From Kibdelosporangium philippinense (lineage in GTDB: Bacteria > Actinomycetota > Actinomycetes > Mycobacteriales > Pseudonocardiaceae), in the NCBI RefSeq assembly GCF_021390435.2, contig NZ_JAJVCN010000002.1, forward strand, positions 2,046,001 to 2,110,000: DNA of 64,000 nt, in the 5' to 3' direction. Of the stretch, positions 36,367-45,474 are shown one piece after another. A program made the translations under genes and the position numbers. The first letter of the stretch is position 1; every line of letters begins with the position of its first letter. The notes beneath the pieces were generated by a model, which did not search any database, was not told the origin of the DNA, and was given only the letters and a program-made list of their open reading frames with translations.

Positions 36367-37185
36367 ATAGTCATCAATGGCCGTCAAGCCGCTTTCGCAC
36401 AACGGCACGATTCGAGTTTTGCCGCCCTTGGGTGGCGCGAATACCGGTACGCCGCCGATCCAACGAATCTGGCGGTTAACGTTGAACTCCATTTCTTTCC
36501 GGTTGATGTCGTCGGGGCTCATGCCCAAGATCTCCATCTGTCGGAGTCCGAGGCCCGCGCCGACAGGCACAACGATCTTGTACCGCTCAGATAGATGTGC
36601 CTCGATCTGCCGAACTTTCGTTTCGGCCCAGGGGATGACCTTGCGCTTGTCGGCCTTTGGCGCCTTGATGCTTTTCGCGACGCACGGGTTCTTGCGAATC
36701 TTGCCCTCGTCGGCAGCCGCCCCGAGGATTGCCGACATAAGGGAGAAGACTTGCCCGCGATATGAGGCAGCCGTGCCCTGATCTTTCATCCACTGTTGCC
36801 AGTCGCGTATCCGGTCAACGCCTATCGTGTCGAGATGGCGCTGACGTCCGAAGAAGGGATATATCTGCGAGTTCAAGCGGCTAAGAGTGGTTTGACGCGT
36901 GTGTGCGTCTTCGGACTGTCCTTGGCGCCAGTTGTTGACAAACTTTTCAAGCTCTACTTTCCCGGCATCCGGGTGGATGTACGTCTGTTCCTGGATGTCG
37001 TTCTGAATCTTGGTAAGGAACCTCTTTGCGTCGCCGAGACACTTGTCGGCGAAGGACTCTGAAATTTCCTTTCCTGGGTTGTCCGGATCGGGGTAACGGA
37101 CTTTGTACCGCAACCCTTTGCCGTACAAGGGCGTCTTTTCGCGGACGCGCTTGTTCTTCGCGTCGACAACGTACTTACCTTCACT

Positions 37186-38197
37186 GAGGTGATCTCAGCG
37201 ACTTTCACGCGATCTTGCCGTGTTCGAAATGCGTGAGGACAAGGGCGGCTTTGACGATGTCGCCGATCTTGCTGGGGTTGGCGGTGAGATGCCGCAGGCT
37301 GCGCCAGCGTCCGGTGAGTAGGGCGAAACCACGTTCGCCCAGACACCGTAGGCCACGCAGCAGAGCGTTGCGTGTGCGGGTGTCCACGTCGAGGACCTGG
37401 CCATCGGCAGGCTGTTTGACCGGGGTGTGCACGCCGATGCCGGCACCGTCGTAGCCGCCATCGGCCAGCGTCGGCAGATCAAGGTGCGAGGCGGCCCAGT
37501 ACAGCGCACCCAGCACATGCTCGCGCGCCACGGTCAAGTCATGGAGTGAACCGGGCTCGACATCCGAGACCCACCACGGAAAACCGTCCGGCGCGCACAG
37601 CGCTTGGATGTTGCCGCCGTGCTCGCGGGCTTTGCCGGAGTACCACAGGTCGATCGGCTCGCCTTTCACGCTCAACGTTTTCTCGCTACAGCGATCGGCG
37701 GAGAAGACCTTTCCATCGAGGATCACGTAGGCCGTGCCCTCATCCTTGGCCCGCTGCAGGGCCTCATGCAGGTCCGGCGCCTGCTCGGCGAGCACGATGA
37801 CGACCTCATCCAAGTAGCGGTAGCCGGTGGCGCGGGAGATGCCGTGATCGCGAGCCAGGGCGGGGACGTCGGTGTTCTGCCGGAACCAGCGCAGGCCCAG
37901 CACCGCGTGGCGAAAGCAGGTCAACGCCCTGCTGTTCTTGCGGGTGCCGCGTCGGCGGCGTTCGGCGTGCAGCAGCCGGCTGAGGTAGAGGGCCAGTTCA
38001 CGCGGGACATCGAGCATGGCACGATACGCAATCACGGGGAGCCTTCTGGTCCGGACTTGATCTTCGCAATCCAGTTCTACCAAGGGCTCCCCGCCCATCT
38101 TTCCCCGGGTCTCACCACTCCCCAGCACATCGACCAGCGCTCGTCCGAGCAGCTTCGCGGCTCAACAAACGAACCAGAATCTTGGTGAGATTACCTC
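37186..38197 (-). mobile_element. IS5-family (ISL2-type) element in int
   Basis: 1012 bp; ends GAGGTGATCTCAGC and, inverted, GAGGTAATCTCACC; target duplication ACT (37183-37185, 38198-38200), the ANT type of the ISL2 group. Confidence 0.88.
37205..38035 (-). CDS. IS5-family (ISL2-type) transposase
   Basis: 276 residues from GTG 38035 (VIAYRAMLDVPRELALYLSR), 6 nt after AAGG; an ATG at 38128 lies nearer the IS end and is less likely. HTH: LARDHGISRATGYRYLDEV. DDE landmarks: YVILDGKVFSADR, SLHDLTVAREHVLG, LADGGYDGAGIG. Frame intact. Confidence 0.88.
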   Translation of the reverse strand: MIAYRAMLDVPRELALYLSRLLHAERRRRGTRKNSRALTCFRHAVLGLRWFRQNTDVPALARDHGISRATGYRYLDEVVIVLAEQAPDLHEALQRAKDEGTAYVILDGKVFSADRCSEKTLSVKGEPIDLWYSGKAREHGGNIQALCAPDGFPWWVSDVEPGSLHDLTVAREHVLGALYWAASHLDLPTLADGGYDGAGIGVHTPVKQPADGQVLDVDTRTRNALLRGLRCLGERGFALLTGRWRSLRHLTANPSKIGDIVKAALVLTHFEHGKIA

Positions 38198-38285
38198 ACT
38201 GTCCTTTTTGTCGCGCCACCAGCGGTCTTGGATGTGTCCAGCCATGTCCGTCTCTCGTGTCGTGCGGAGTTGCCGAAAGATCCGG

Positions 38286-38492
38286 CTACGCCGCGTTGTC
38301 CCGGTCGATCTCCTCAAGCCAGGCCTCTACGGCCGTCCGGACGTACCTGACGTGCTTGCCCATGCGCTTGTAAGCCGGACCCGTGCCCTTGTGGCGCCAG
38401 TCCTTCAAAGTGGCCTCTGAAACCTGTAGGAACGTGGCCAAGTCAGCCGATGTCCACAACGGTTCCGCCGTGGCCTCCCTGCGAGTTGTCAT
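38286..38492 (-). CDS. xis: AICE excisionase (HTH_17)
   Basis: 68 residues forming one winged-helix/MerR-like DNA-binding domain: LWTSADLATFLQVSEATLKD followed by RMGKHVRYVRTAVEAWLEE. Located between repSA and int as in pSAM2, ~40 bp upstream of int. It should bind the att region and direct integrase towards excision. Intact, unlike int. Confidence 0.9.
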   Translation of the reverse strand: MTTRREATAEPLWTSADLATFLQVSEATLKDWRHKGTGPAYKRMGKHVRYVRTAVEAWLEEIDRDNAA

Positions 38493-38517
38493 CTGTCCGC
38501 CCCTCCCCGAGCGTCGA

Positions 38518-40571
38518 TCAAGCCGCGTCCGCAGTTGCCGAAAGATCTGGACTTGGTGGTCTCGCCGCAGCGAGTAGGGCCGTGTCGTACTCGGCCCGCC
38601 ATCGGATGCGTTCGGCTATCGCGTGCATGAGCAAATGCGCCCGGGGAGGCGCGTACTGGTCGCCGGGGTTGACCTTGCGCCAGATGAGGCGCGACGTGTC
38701 CGTGACCGGTTTGACGATGCCCACCGCCGCGAGGGTCTCAGCGATGAACGCTTTGCGATCTTCCTTGTGATCAGCAAGGGTTTACCCGACCACTTGCGGG
38801 ACACCAGCACCCTGCGGCCCGGCAGCCCGAGCGTGGCCCGTCGGTGTGCCTTTCCCTCGCAGTGCCCCGGGATCATCCGGCTGTGTACACCTTGGGGATT
38901 GACGCCGTAGAGAAGCCAGACCGCGCATTTCGTCGAGCATGGCGTGACCGCGAGCTCTGCATGAAGCCGATCATGGTGTGCCGCTTGACGGTCGCTGGTC
39001 GCCTCTACGACCTCACCCGTGGACTTGGTCAGGTACTTGGTGAGATAGCCAATGTGACGTCCAGCCTCTTCTGTACCGCCAAGGATGCCCTTGGAGTGTA
39101 CCTGGGCGCCGAACCGGGCGACGTGTGCGGGTTCGTCCACCGCAGACACCGCGTCATCCCAGGAAGTTAGGACGACACGAGAATTGGGGTCTACAAAGGC
39201 CTTTTCGCGAGAATCCCATACTGGCAACGGTTCGCCGTCAATGTAGACCCGTTCGTCATGGTTCGGCCACCACACTTGGTGATACGTCGCCGCCGTCACG
39301 AGCCGCAGAACGTCATGCGAGATCGAGCCGCGCAACGCCGTGTGCAGGTGTGGCGTTGCGCGCTTCTGTGGCTCCACAGTGGCGAAGTACTGGACATCCC
39401 AGCCGACTACTCGCCGCAGGTTCTGCCACCAACGGTCCACAAGCGACGAGAAGTGCACCGCATCCCTTGCCGCACGGCGGTAGTCGTACGTATTCGGGTT
39501 GATCGGTGTGCCGTCATCGTGCACACGGCCGTACGTGTCGAGGGTGAGCGTCACGAACATGGACGGTCGGTACTTGCCTGCATACTCACGGCCCACGGTG
39601 GCCTTGGATACCTTGCGCCGAGGCAGGTCCGGAGCGTCTTGACGCCGTTTGGTCGACCGCTTCACGGCCCGCTTGGCAGGCGCATCCGGAGACGGCAGCT
39701 TGCCTCGCATGCCCAATTGCCGAAGTTCCTCGTCAGTCTTGGTGATCTCCTCCCGCAGCTCCTCCGCCTCGTCCAGATCACCGAGGCTGACCGCTTGCTG
39801 ATACGCCCCGAACAAGTCCGCCCGCAGGGTCAGCAGCGCCGTCTGATCTTCCGTCGGTGGCTCCGGAGTGAAGTCCGGTTCATCGGCCCGATGCCATCCT
39901 TCACGACACTGGGTTATGCGCAGCGCCCGCGCTTTCTTCGCGCAGGGACCACATATCGATTCGATCGTTGAGCCACACGGCACAGCCACGTACCGCAGCT
40001 CTCCCGTTTCAGGGTCGCCGACCTCCATCGTGAACGGCCGGACGCACACGCCATGTTGTTCCGCCGCAGCCTTCACCACGTCGGCCGCCAGGGGGACACG
40101 CATCCGTTCGGCCCGCGTTTGATTGCCGACGTCCGCTGTCACACTCGGCACGGGAGTACGGACCTCTGAAGGGGTACTCATGCGACCACCACCGTTGGTG
40201 TAGCCCACTCCCGCAGTAGGCCCCAAGACAGCCCCGATCCGATCTCCAGACGCCAACGGCATACCCGGGCCGTCGAGCACACCGCCGAAAATCTTCACCG
40301 GTGTGTCGTCGGTAAGCCTCCCGCGGAGTTCTAGGAAAACTTGCTGGTCAGCGTCGGGAATCGACGGCCGCCATGCAAACGCGGTCACATTGTCGAGGGT
40401 GTCTGCCCATGTCAGCAACTCAGAGGCCAAGCCACACAACGACTCTCCGGACAGTTGAACTGTCGCCATTGGACCGACTTCACAAGGTGCAGCCGTGATC
40501 ATGATGGGCTCCGCCAGGTCGAAGCCGTCGAGGTGCTCAGCCACCGATACGAGCACGCGTGAGGTGATCAT
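38518..40571 (-). pseudogene. RepSA-type replication initiator with N-terminal extension; 3' frameshift
   Basis: The frame from ATG 40571 runs without a stop through a ~130-residue domain homologous to the upstream gene (40568-40984) into RepSA proper, which elsewhere starts like the internal ATG at 40181 (STPSEVRTPVPSV). HUH-like landmarks: ATPHLHTALRG and RHIGYLTKYLTKS (candidate catalytic Tyr). Near 38776 one nucleotide is missing (TTGCTGAT): after SRKWSGKPLL the normal sequence DHKEDRKAFIAETLAAVG continues in another frame to 38518. The present product ends in a spurious 49-residue tail at 38616. Rolling-circle initiation of the excised AICE is the inferred role. Confidence 0.82.
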
Positions 40572-40984
40572 GCTGACACCTCCGCCGCTGTATCCGCAGC
40601 CGCCCAGCCGCGCAATTGTCCCAGAGGGATAGTCCGTCGTTCCTTCACTCGGAGTTCCGAGCCGAACACGTCAGCGCGGAAATGTGTGCCACAGAAGACT
40701 TTCACCGGGAGTTCGCCCGGCAGCCGCCCATAAACGTGCGCATGGATCGAGGTTTCCGACGGCCGCCAAAGCTCACACGTGACACGGGTCAGTGTGTCGG
40801 CCCACGCCAGCAACCCCTCAGCGACGTCGACCAGTCGGTGAGCACAGAGGTAGACCGTGACGGCCATCCCGTCGACCAGGTGGTCTTGCACGTCGACCGA
40901 CGCGATTTCAGGAAGGTCTCGGCACAAGATGAGATGGTCCCGCAAAACGCCGAGCACATCGAGGAACTGTGTGTTCGTGATCAT
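40568..40984 (-). CDS. AICE conserved protein, paralogue of the RepSA N-terminal extension
   Basis: 138 residues. LLAWADTLTRVTCELWRP and GRLPGELPVKVFCG align with LLTWADTLDNVTAFAWRP and GRLTDDTPVKIFGG in the next gene, so the two are tandem duplicates. Overlaps traSA upstream and repSA downstream by ATGA junctions, i.e. a translationally coupled chain. Function unknown. Confidence 0.78.
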   Translation of the reverse strand: MITNTQFLDVLGVLRDHLILCRDLPEIASVDVQDHLVDGMAVTVYLCAHRLVDVAEGLLAWADTLTRVTCELWRPSETSIHAHVYGRLPGELPVKVFCGTHFRADVFGSELRVKERRTIPLGQLRGWAAADTAAEVSA

Positions 40985-41956
40985 GCCGCCGCGCCTCTCT
41001 TGTCTGCCGATCCAGGGAAGGGCAGCACCTCAAAAGACCAGCCGTTGACGTACGCGCGCAGGTCCCACAGGTTGTCATCGGATGCGTAGAAAGCCCTACC
41101 GCGCAACGGTTCCTTCTTGCCGTCCTCTTTGGCCCACGCCACACCGGGCGTCAGCTCAGAGATCTCGTGAGCGTCTGCGCCACGTTCCCGGACACCGTCC
41201 CCGAGAACCATGTCCACCTGTGTCGCCTCGTCCAGCCGCATAGCAATGCGCGTAGTGAAAAGGTTGCGGAACGGCACGATCTCTTTACGAGGGTCCTGAA
41301 CGAGAGCCAGCGTCGCGAACCCGGGAGCCCTGCCCTGCGAGGTGATCGTTTGGATTGCAGCTTGCGCACGCTCTTTGAGCTTTTTGTCTGTCTGGTAGGC
41401 GATGACATCGGCCAATTCGTCGATGATCAGGAGCGTGAACGGCTCCCTACTCTCCCGTGTCCAGAACCGCCGGAGGCCGCGATACGAGCCCGCTCGCACA
41501 CGAACTTCGTTCGCGATCTCTTCCAGCAGCTCCACAGCTTCCGGGCCGTTGTCGAAGACGACCTTATGGAAAATGTCCGGACACTGCCCAAGCTCCATAC
41601 CGCCCTTGGGGTCAATCCCATACAACCGGACCTTGCCCGCTTTGATCATCGGAGCGAGCGCCCAGACAACCGACCAAAGTATCGAACCTTTACCGGCGCC
41701 CTGAACGCCGACAACGAGAATTTGGTTACCCAGCAGGCGAATCCGCCACGGCTTGCCCGTTTCGGTGCGTCCAATCGTGATCCGCTTGAGGTCCACTGAA
41801 GACTCATCGGAAGCCATCGCCGGAAGCGGCAGAACGCTTACCAAAGGGTCAGAGTGGATCAAGTCAAGCTCAATCTTTCCTGGACTGATGACCCGTACCC
41901 GGCATGACTTCGCATGGAACGAGTGCGCGAGGCCCGAGGCGCGTTCGGCCCATTGC

Positions 41957-43418
41957 GGCTCTTCGAATTTGACCGGGGTTTGAACTGGTCGTGATGTTGC
42001 TGGGGGCAGCCAGTGGCAAGGGCCCGTGACTCTGTGAGTGATCATGTCTGTTGTCGAAGCAGAACGATCACAACAGAAGAGCCACGGGCATGGTCAACGA
42101 TACGACCCGTCTGCTGGGCCTTGCCGGTCTGGCTGTCGTTCGGGTCGAGGACGCAGTACATGATGGGCCGGTCGTGCACCTGGTTACCGCGGACGAGCAG
42201 GCTTGTATCTGCCCGGGATGTGGAGTGCGGGCGAGGCGGGTCAAGGGGTGGGTGACGACCAGCCCGAGAGATCTGCCGGTGGCCGGCCGGCCTGTCGAGC
42301 TGCGGTGGTGTAAGCGTCGGTGGCACTGTGACCAGCAGGGATGCGACAGGAAGACGTTCACCGAGGCGATCGGGGAGATTCCGGCTCGAGCCCGGGTGAC
42401 CACTCGGTTGCGGCAGGCGGCCGGTGCGGCGGTGGCCGATGGTGGGCGCACGATCGTGCAAGCCGCGCGTGATCACGGCCTGTCCTGGCCGGTGGTCTCG
42501 GCCGCGTTCACCGCACACGCCACGGCGGTGCTGCCGGACAAGCCGCAACCGGTGGCGGTGCTGGGGATCGACGAGATCCGCCGGGGCCGTCCACAATGGA
42601 CCTGGAACGACGAACAGCAGTGCTGGGAGATCACGGTGGATCGCTGGCATGTCGGGTTCGTGGACCTGGCGGGCGGGCAGGGGCTGCTCGGGCAGGTCGA
42701 GGGCCGCACCAGTGTGGCCGTGCGGGACTGGCTCACCCAGTGGGATGAGGCCTGGCGTCAGGGCGTCCGGGTCGTGGCGATCGATATGTGCACGGTTTTC
42801 AAGGCCGCGGCCCGTGCCGCGTTACCGCAGGCCAGGCTGGTCGTGGACCACTTTCATCTCGTGCAGTTGGCCAACCAGGCCCTCACCGAGGTACGTCGCA
42901 GGGTCACCCTGCAGGTGCGGGGCAGGCGAGGACGGAAAGGCAACCGCGAATGGGAACTGCGCAACCGGCTGACCCGCTCCGCCGCCCGGATGCACGAGCA
43001 GCACCTGGACCCCATGATCGACGATCTTCGCGCGCTGCCCGCGGTAATCGGGACGCCGATCCTGGCCGCGTGGAACGCCAAGGAAGACCTGCTCGATCTG
43101 CTTGCCCTGGCCCGCACCCACCCGGACCGGGCCACGATCTGGGCCCGATTGTCCCGGTTCTACGAGCGGTGCGCCGCCTCGGGCCTACCCGAACTGGAGC
43201 GTCTGGCCGGCACGGTCTCGGCCTGGTGGCCCGAAATCCTCGCCTTCCTCGACACCGACATCACCAACGCCGGATCCGAAGGCACCAACCGTGTCATCAA
43301 AACCGTCGCCCGCGACGCCTACGGTTTCCGCAACCCCGCCAGCCAGCGACTCCGCACCCGTTGCGCCACCACCCGCAAAGCCCGAGGATGCCTCAACCCC
43401 GCATAACTTCGAAGAGCC
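41957..43418 (+). mobile_element. ISL3-family element in traSA
   Basis: 1462 bp; imperfect ~24-bp ends beginning GGCTCTTCGAA; exact 8-bp duplication CCCATTGC (41949-41956, 43419-43426), the ISL3 hallmark. Confidence 0.92.
42090..43406 (+). CDS. ISL3-family transposase
   Basis: 438 residues from the ATG at 42090 (frame open from 42051). Zinc-finger-like N-terminus CPGCG...RWHCDQQGCDR, HTH, then the DDE domain: VLGIDEIRRGR (Asp), VVAIDMCTVFKAAARAAL (Asp), and the C-terminal NAGSEGTNRVIKTVAR containing the Glu. Intact. Confidence 0.93.
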   Translation: MVNDTTRLLGLAGLAVVRVEDAVHDGPVVHLVTADEQACICPGCGVRARRVKGWVTTSPRDLPVAGRPVELRWCKRRWHCDQQGCDRKTFTEAIGEIPARARVTTRLRQAAGAAVADGGRTIVQAARDHGLSWPVVSAAFTAHATAVLPDKPQPVAVLGIDEIRRGRPQWTWNDEQQCWEITVDRWHVGFVDLAGGQGLLGQVEGRTSVAVRDWLTQWDEAWRQGVRVVAIDMCTVFKAAARAALPQARLVVDHFHLVQLANQALTEVRRRVTLQVRGRRGRKGNREWELRNRLTRSAARMHEQHLDPMIDDLRALPAVIGTPILAAWNAKEDLLDLLALARTHPDRATIWARLSRFYERCAASGLPELERLAGTVSAWWPEILAFLDTDITNAGSEGTNRVIKTVARDAYGFRNPASQRLRTRCATTRKARGCLNPA

Positions 43419-43931
43419 CCCATTGCTCCGGAGCCTGCCCCTTGATCATCCGAACACGGACCTTGTCCCGCCAGCTTTCAGCCCGTACACGCTTGAGCTT
43501 TGGCCGGTACTCGCGCCCTTTTGCAGTCCCGGTCAGGTTCGACAAGCGCATGACCGTGCGCCAATCCCAGGCGTAGACGGTGACCCGACGCACCTCCGAA
43601 CGGAGCCACAGCAGCCGCCTTTGATAGGTGTCGATCCACCGCCACCACCACACGGCCAGGCCGACGAGCGCCACCGAGGCGATAGCACCAGTCCAGTAGT
43701 GGCCAGCCCACCAGTCCAGCCACAACGCAGCGATGACCAGCAAGGCTGTAATGGGGTAGTACCAACACAGCCGAACGAGCTTGCCGACAAGCCAGACGAG
43801 CAGCCACGTCAGCACCACGGGCGAGATGACGAGTTTGACCCAGCCTGGCAGCATGGTCCACCAAGGCAGCCGAGGCCGGGCAACTTCTAACGGCGCCGGG
43901 TCGACCCAGCGCGAACCGTTCTGCGCCTTCA

Positions 43932-44120
43932 TCAGTAACCACCCCGAGCGGTCGCATCGGTCGGGATCTTGATGTCAACGAAGTCCAAGGCCAGGACACC
44001 CGAGCATACCGCACACGCGCTGTCGCCGGGTAGTAGCCGGGCGAACCGCTGACACTTCGGGCATCGCGTTTGGGTGACACCCCTTGCAGGCTCACCAGAT
44101 GAAGGCGATACGCTTTGCAT
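43932..44120 (-). CDS. Small AICE zinc-ribbon protein
   Basis: 62 residues with two Cys pairs, RCPKCQRF and CAVCSG, spaced as in a zinc ribbon. Its stop overlaps the traSA start (TGATG). Possibly a nucleic-acid or protein adaptor for transfer; not characterised. Confidence 0.7.
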   Translation of the reverse strand: MQSVSPSSGEPARGVTQTRCPKCQRFARLLPGDSACAVCSGVLALDFVDIKIPTDATARGGY

Positions 44121-44131
44121 GTCTACTCCTA

Positions 44132-45070
44132 GGGTCTGTTTCGAAAGTCATGGGAGCCACTCGTTGATCGCTGCGATGGTGACCGTGGTTTCGTAGCGAA
44201 CGGCGAGCTTGTCGTATCTGGTGGCGACGGCTCGGTTTCGTTTGAGACGGTTGATCCCGCACTCGACAGCGTGCCGTTGCTTGTAGATCTCCTTGTCGAA
44301 TGCGGGTGGTCGTCCTCCGTGTGAGCCCTTGTTCTTGCGGTTGCGGACCTGGTCGGCCTTGTCCGGGATGGTGCAGCGGATACCGCGCCTGCGCAGGTAG
44401 GCGCGGTTGGCGCGGGACCCGTAGGCTTTGTCGCCGAGCACCCGATTCGGGCGGCAGCGCGGCCGACCGCGATCCCGCCGGGGTACCCGGATACGGTCGA
44501 GCACCACCTGAAACTGGGGCGAGTCACCTCGCTGGCCAGCGGTGATCACGATTGATAAGGGCTTTTGTCCCTGCTCGACCGCCAGGTGAGTCTTGGTCGT
44601 CAACCCGCCTCGGGAGCGCCCCAGCCCGTGATCGGCCGGTTCGACCTCGACCCCGCCCGGAGACTCCTTCTGGAGATCCCCTTTTGACGCGCACCAGCCG
44701 CGTGCTGGTGCGCACGAGCCACCGTGGAGTCCACGCTGACATCCCAGGTGATCAGGCCCGCAGCGTCCGCGTCCGCCTGCAACGCGACCAGAATCCTCTT
44801 CCACGTGCCATCCCGTTGCCACCGCCGGAACAAGCCATACACCGTCTCCCACGGGCCGTAACGCTCCGGCAGATCCCGCCACGGCACACCGGTTCGAACC
44901 CGAAACCGGATCCCGTCAATAAGCTTCCGCTTCGCATGCTTCGGCGGCCTGCCAGGCTTCTTGCCCCTGGGCAGCAAGGGTTCCAGCTTCGCCCACTGCT
45001 CGTTGGTCAGATCACCACGCCCCACGAATCAAGATCATCTCAAACCTTGATCAACTTGTGAAACAGGCCC
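44132..45070 (-). mobile_element. IS5-family (IS427-like) element, two-frame transposase
   Basis: 939 bp; ends GGGTCTGTTTCGAAAGT and, inverted, GGGCCTGTTTCACAAGT; flanked by TA (44130-44131, 45071-45072). Inserted between two AICE genes. Confidence 0.82.
44148..45025 (-). CDS. IS5-family transposase made by -1 frameshifting
   Basis: Frame A (45025-44600, GTG start; LTNEQWAKLEPLLPRGKKPG, VDSTVARAHQHAAG) and frame B (to 44148; GGLTTKTHLAVEQGQKPL, LGDKAYGSRANRAYLR, HAVECGINRLKRNR) overlap at a CAAAAGGGG slippery run near 44680. A -1 shift joins them into a ~292-residue DDE transposase, the usual strategy of IS427-like elements. Confidence 0.85.
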
Positions 45071-45082
45071 TAGTGGAAGACA

Positions 45083-45132
45083 GGCACAGAAGCGGAACTT
45101 GGTTGGTAGCCGTTGGTTTCTGCTTCTGTGCC
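45083..45132 (-). terminator. Long-loop hairpin after the small AICE gene
   Basis: GGCACAGAAGC and GCTTCTGTGCC form an 11-bp perfect stem with a 28-nt loop, ~73 bp beyond the stop at 45205. It may terminate or attenuate the AICE operon before traSA. Confidence 0.4.
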
Positions 45133-45474
45133 GCATCTTTTTGTTGCAACACAACAAGGGCGTGCGTCATCGCCACACGCCTCGCCGTGTGTTCCCTTGC
45201 GTGGTTACTTACTGTCTGTTTTGGACGTAGCGAGCTTTCGTATGTTGGCTTGCACGAACGCATCCACATTGAACTGTTGCCAGAACAAAACTTGAGCTGT
45301 CACTTGCATGTAGTGCGAGGTCAACCTTTCGATGTTGCCCGCGTCCTCAATCAACCGCTCAGCATGCTCGATCAGTGCGTCTGCTTCGGCCGGGTTGGCC
45401 TCTCGAATGGCTACAGAGCTAATCAGCTCGAAGTAGGCCCACGACCGAAGCGACGCCACGAAACGGCCGTCTAG

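Larger units (their letters stand above)
35051..38245 (-). pseudogene. int: AICE tyrosine integrase, split by two IS elements
   Basis: Starts at ATG 38245 (AGHIQDRWWRDKKDSE), interrupted at 38197-37186 and 36366-35484, continuing to the IS1182 boundary. Removing the inserts and one target copy each restores one frame (...DSEGKYVVDAK..., ...AIDDYMKKYKPYP...). The SAM-like domain is in the middle; catalytic residues visible are Arg in GLGLRQMEILGM, HALRHYYASELL (His-x-x-Arg), and LGHHDPGYTLRVYTHL (His and the nucleophilic Tyr). The 3' end is unclear because IS1182 sits there. The product cannot be made now, so the element should be unable to excise unaided. Confidence 0.88.
40981..43932 (-). 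pseudogene. traSA: TraSA-type FtsK/SpoIIIE DNA translocase, split by ISL3
   Basis: N part (43932 to 43419): three to four membrane helices (WVKLVISPVVLTWLLVWLVG, YYPITALLVIAALWLDWWAG, IASVALVGLAVWWW). C part (41956 to 40981): P-loop VVGVQGAGKGSILW, Walker B TLLIIDELADVIAYQ, and VQDPRKEIVPFRNLFTTRIA. Removing the IS and one copy of its 8-bp target joins ...GQAPEQW to AERASG.... In pSAM2 relatives this single protein transfers double-stranded DNA at the hyphal tip. Inactive as it stands. Confidence 0.9.

Noticed and set aside
35051..38245. tRNA gene as AICE attachment site next to int
   Set aside because: No cloverleaf-like sequence was seen beside int or at the right flank.
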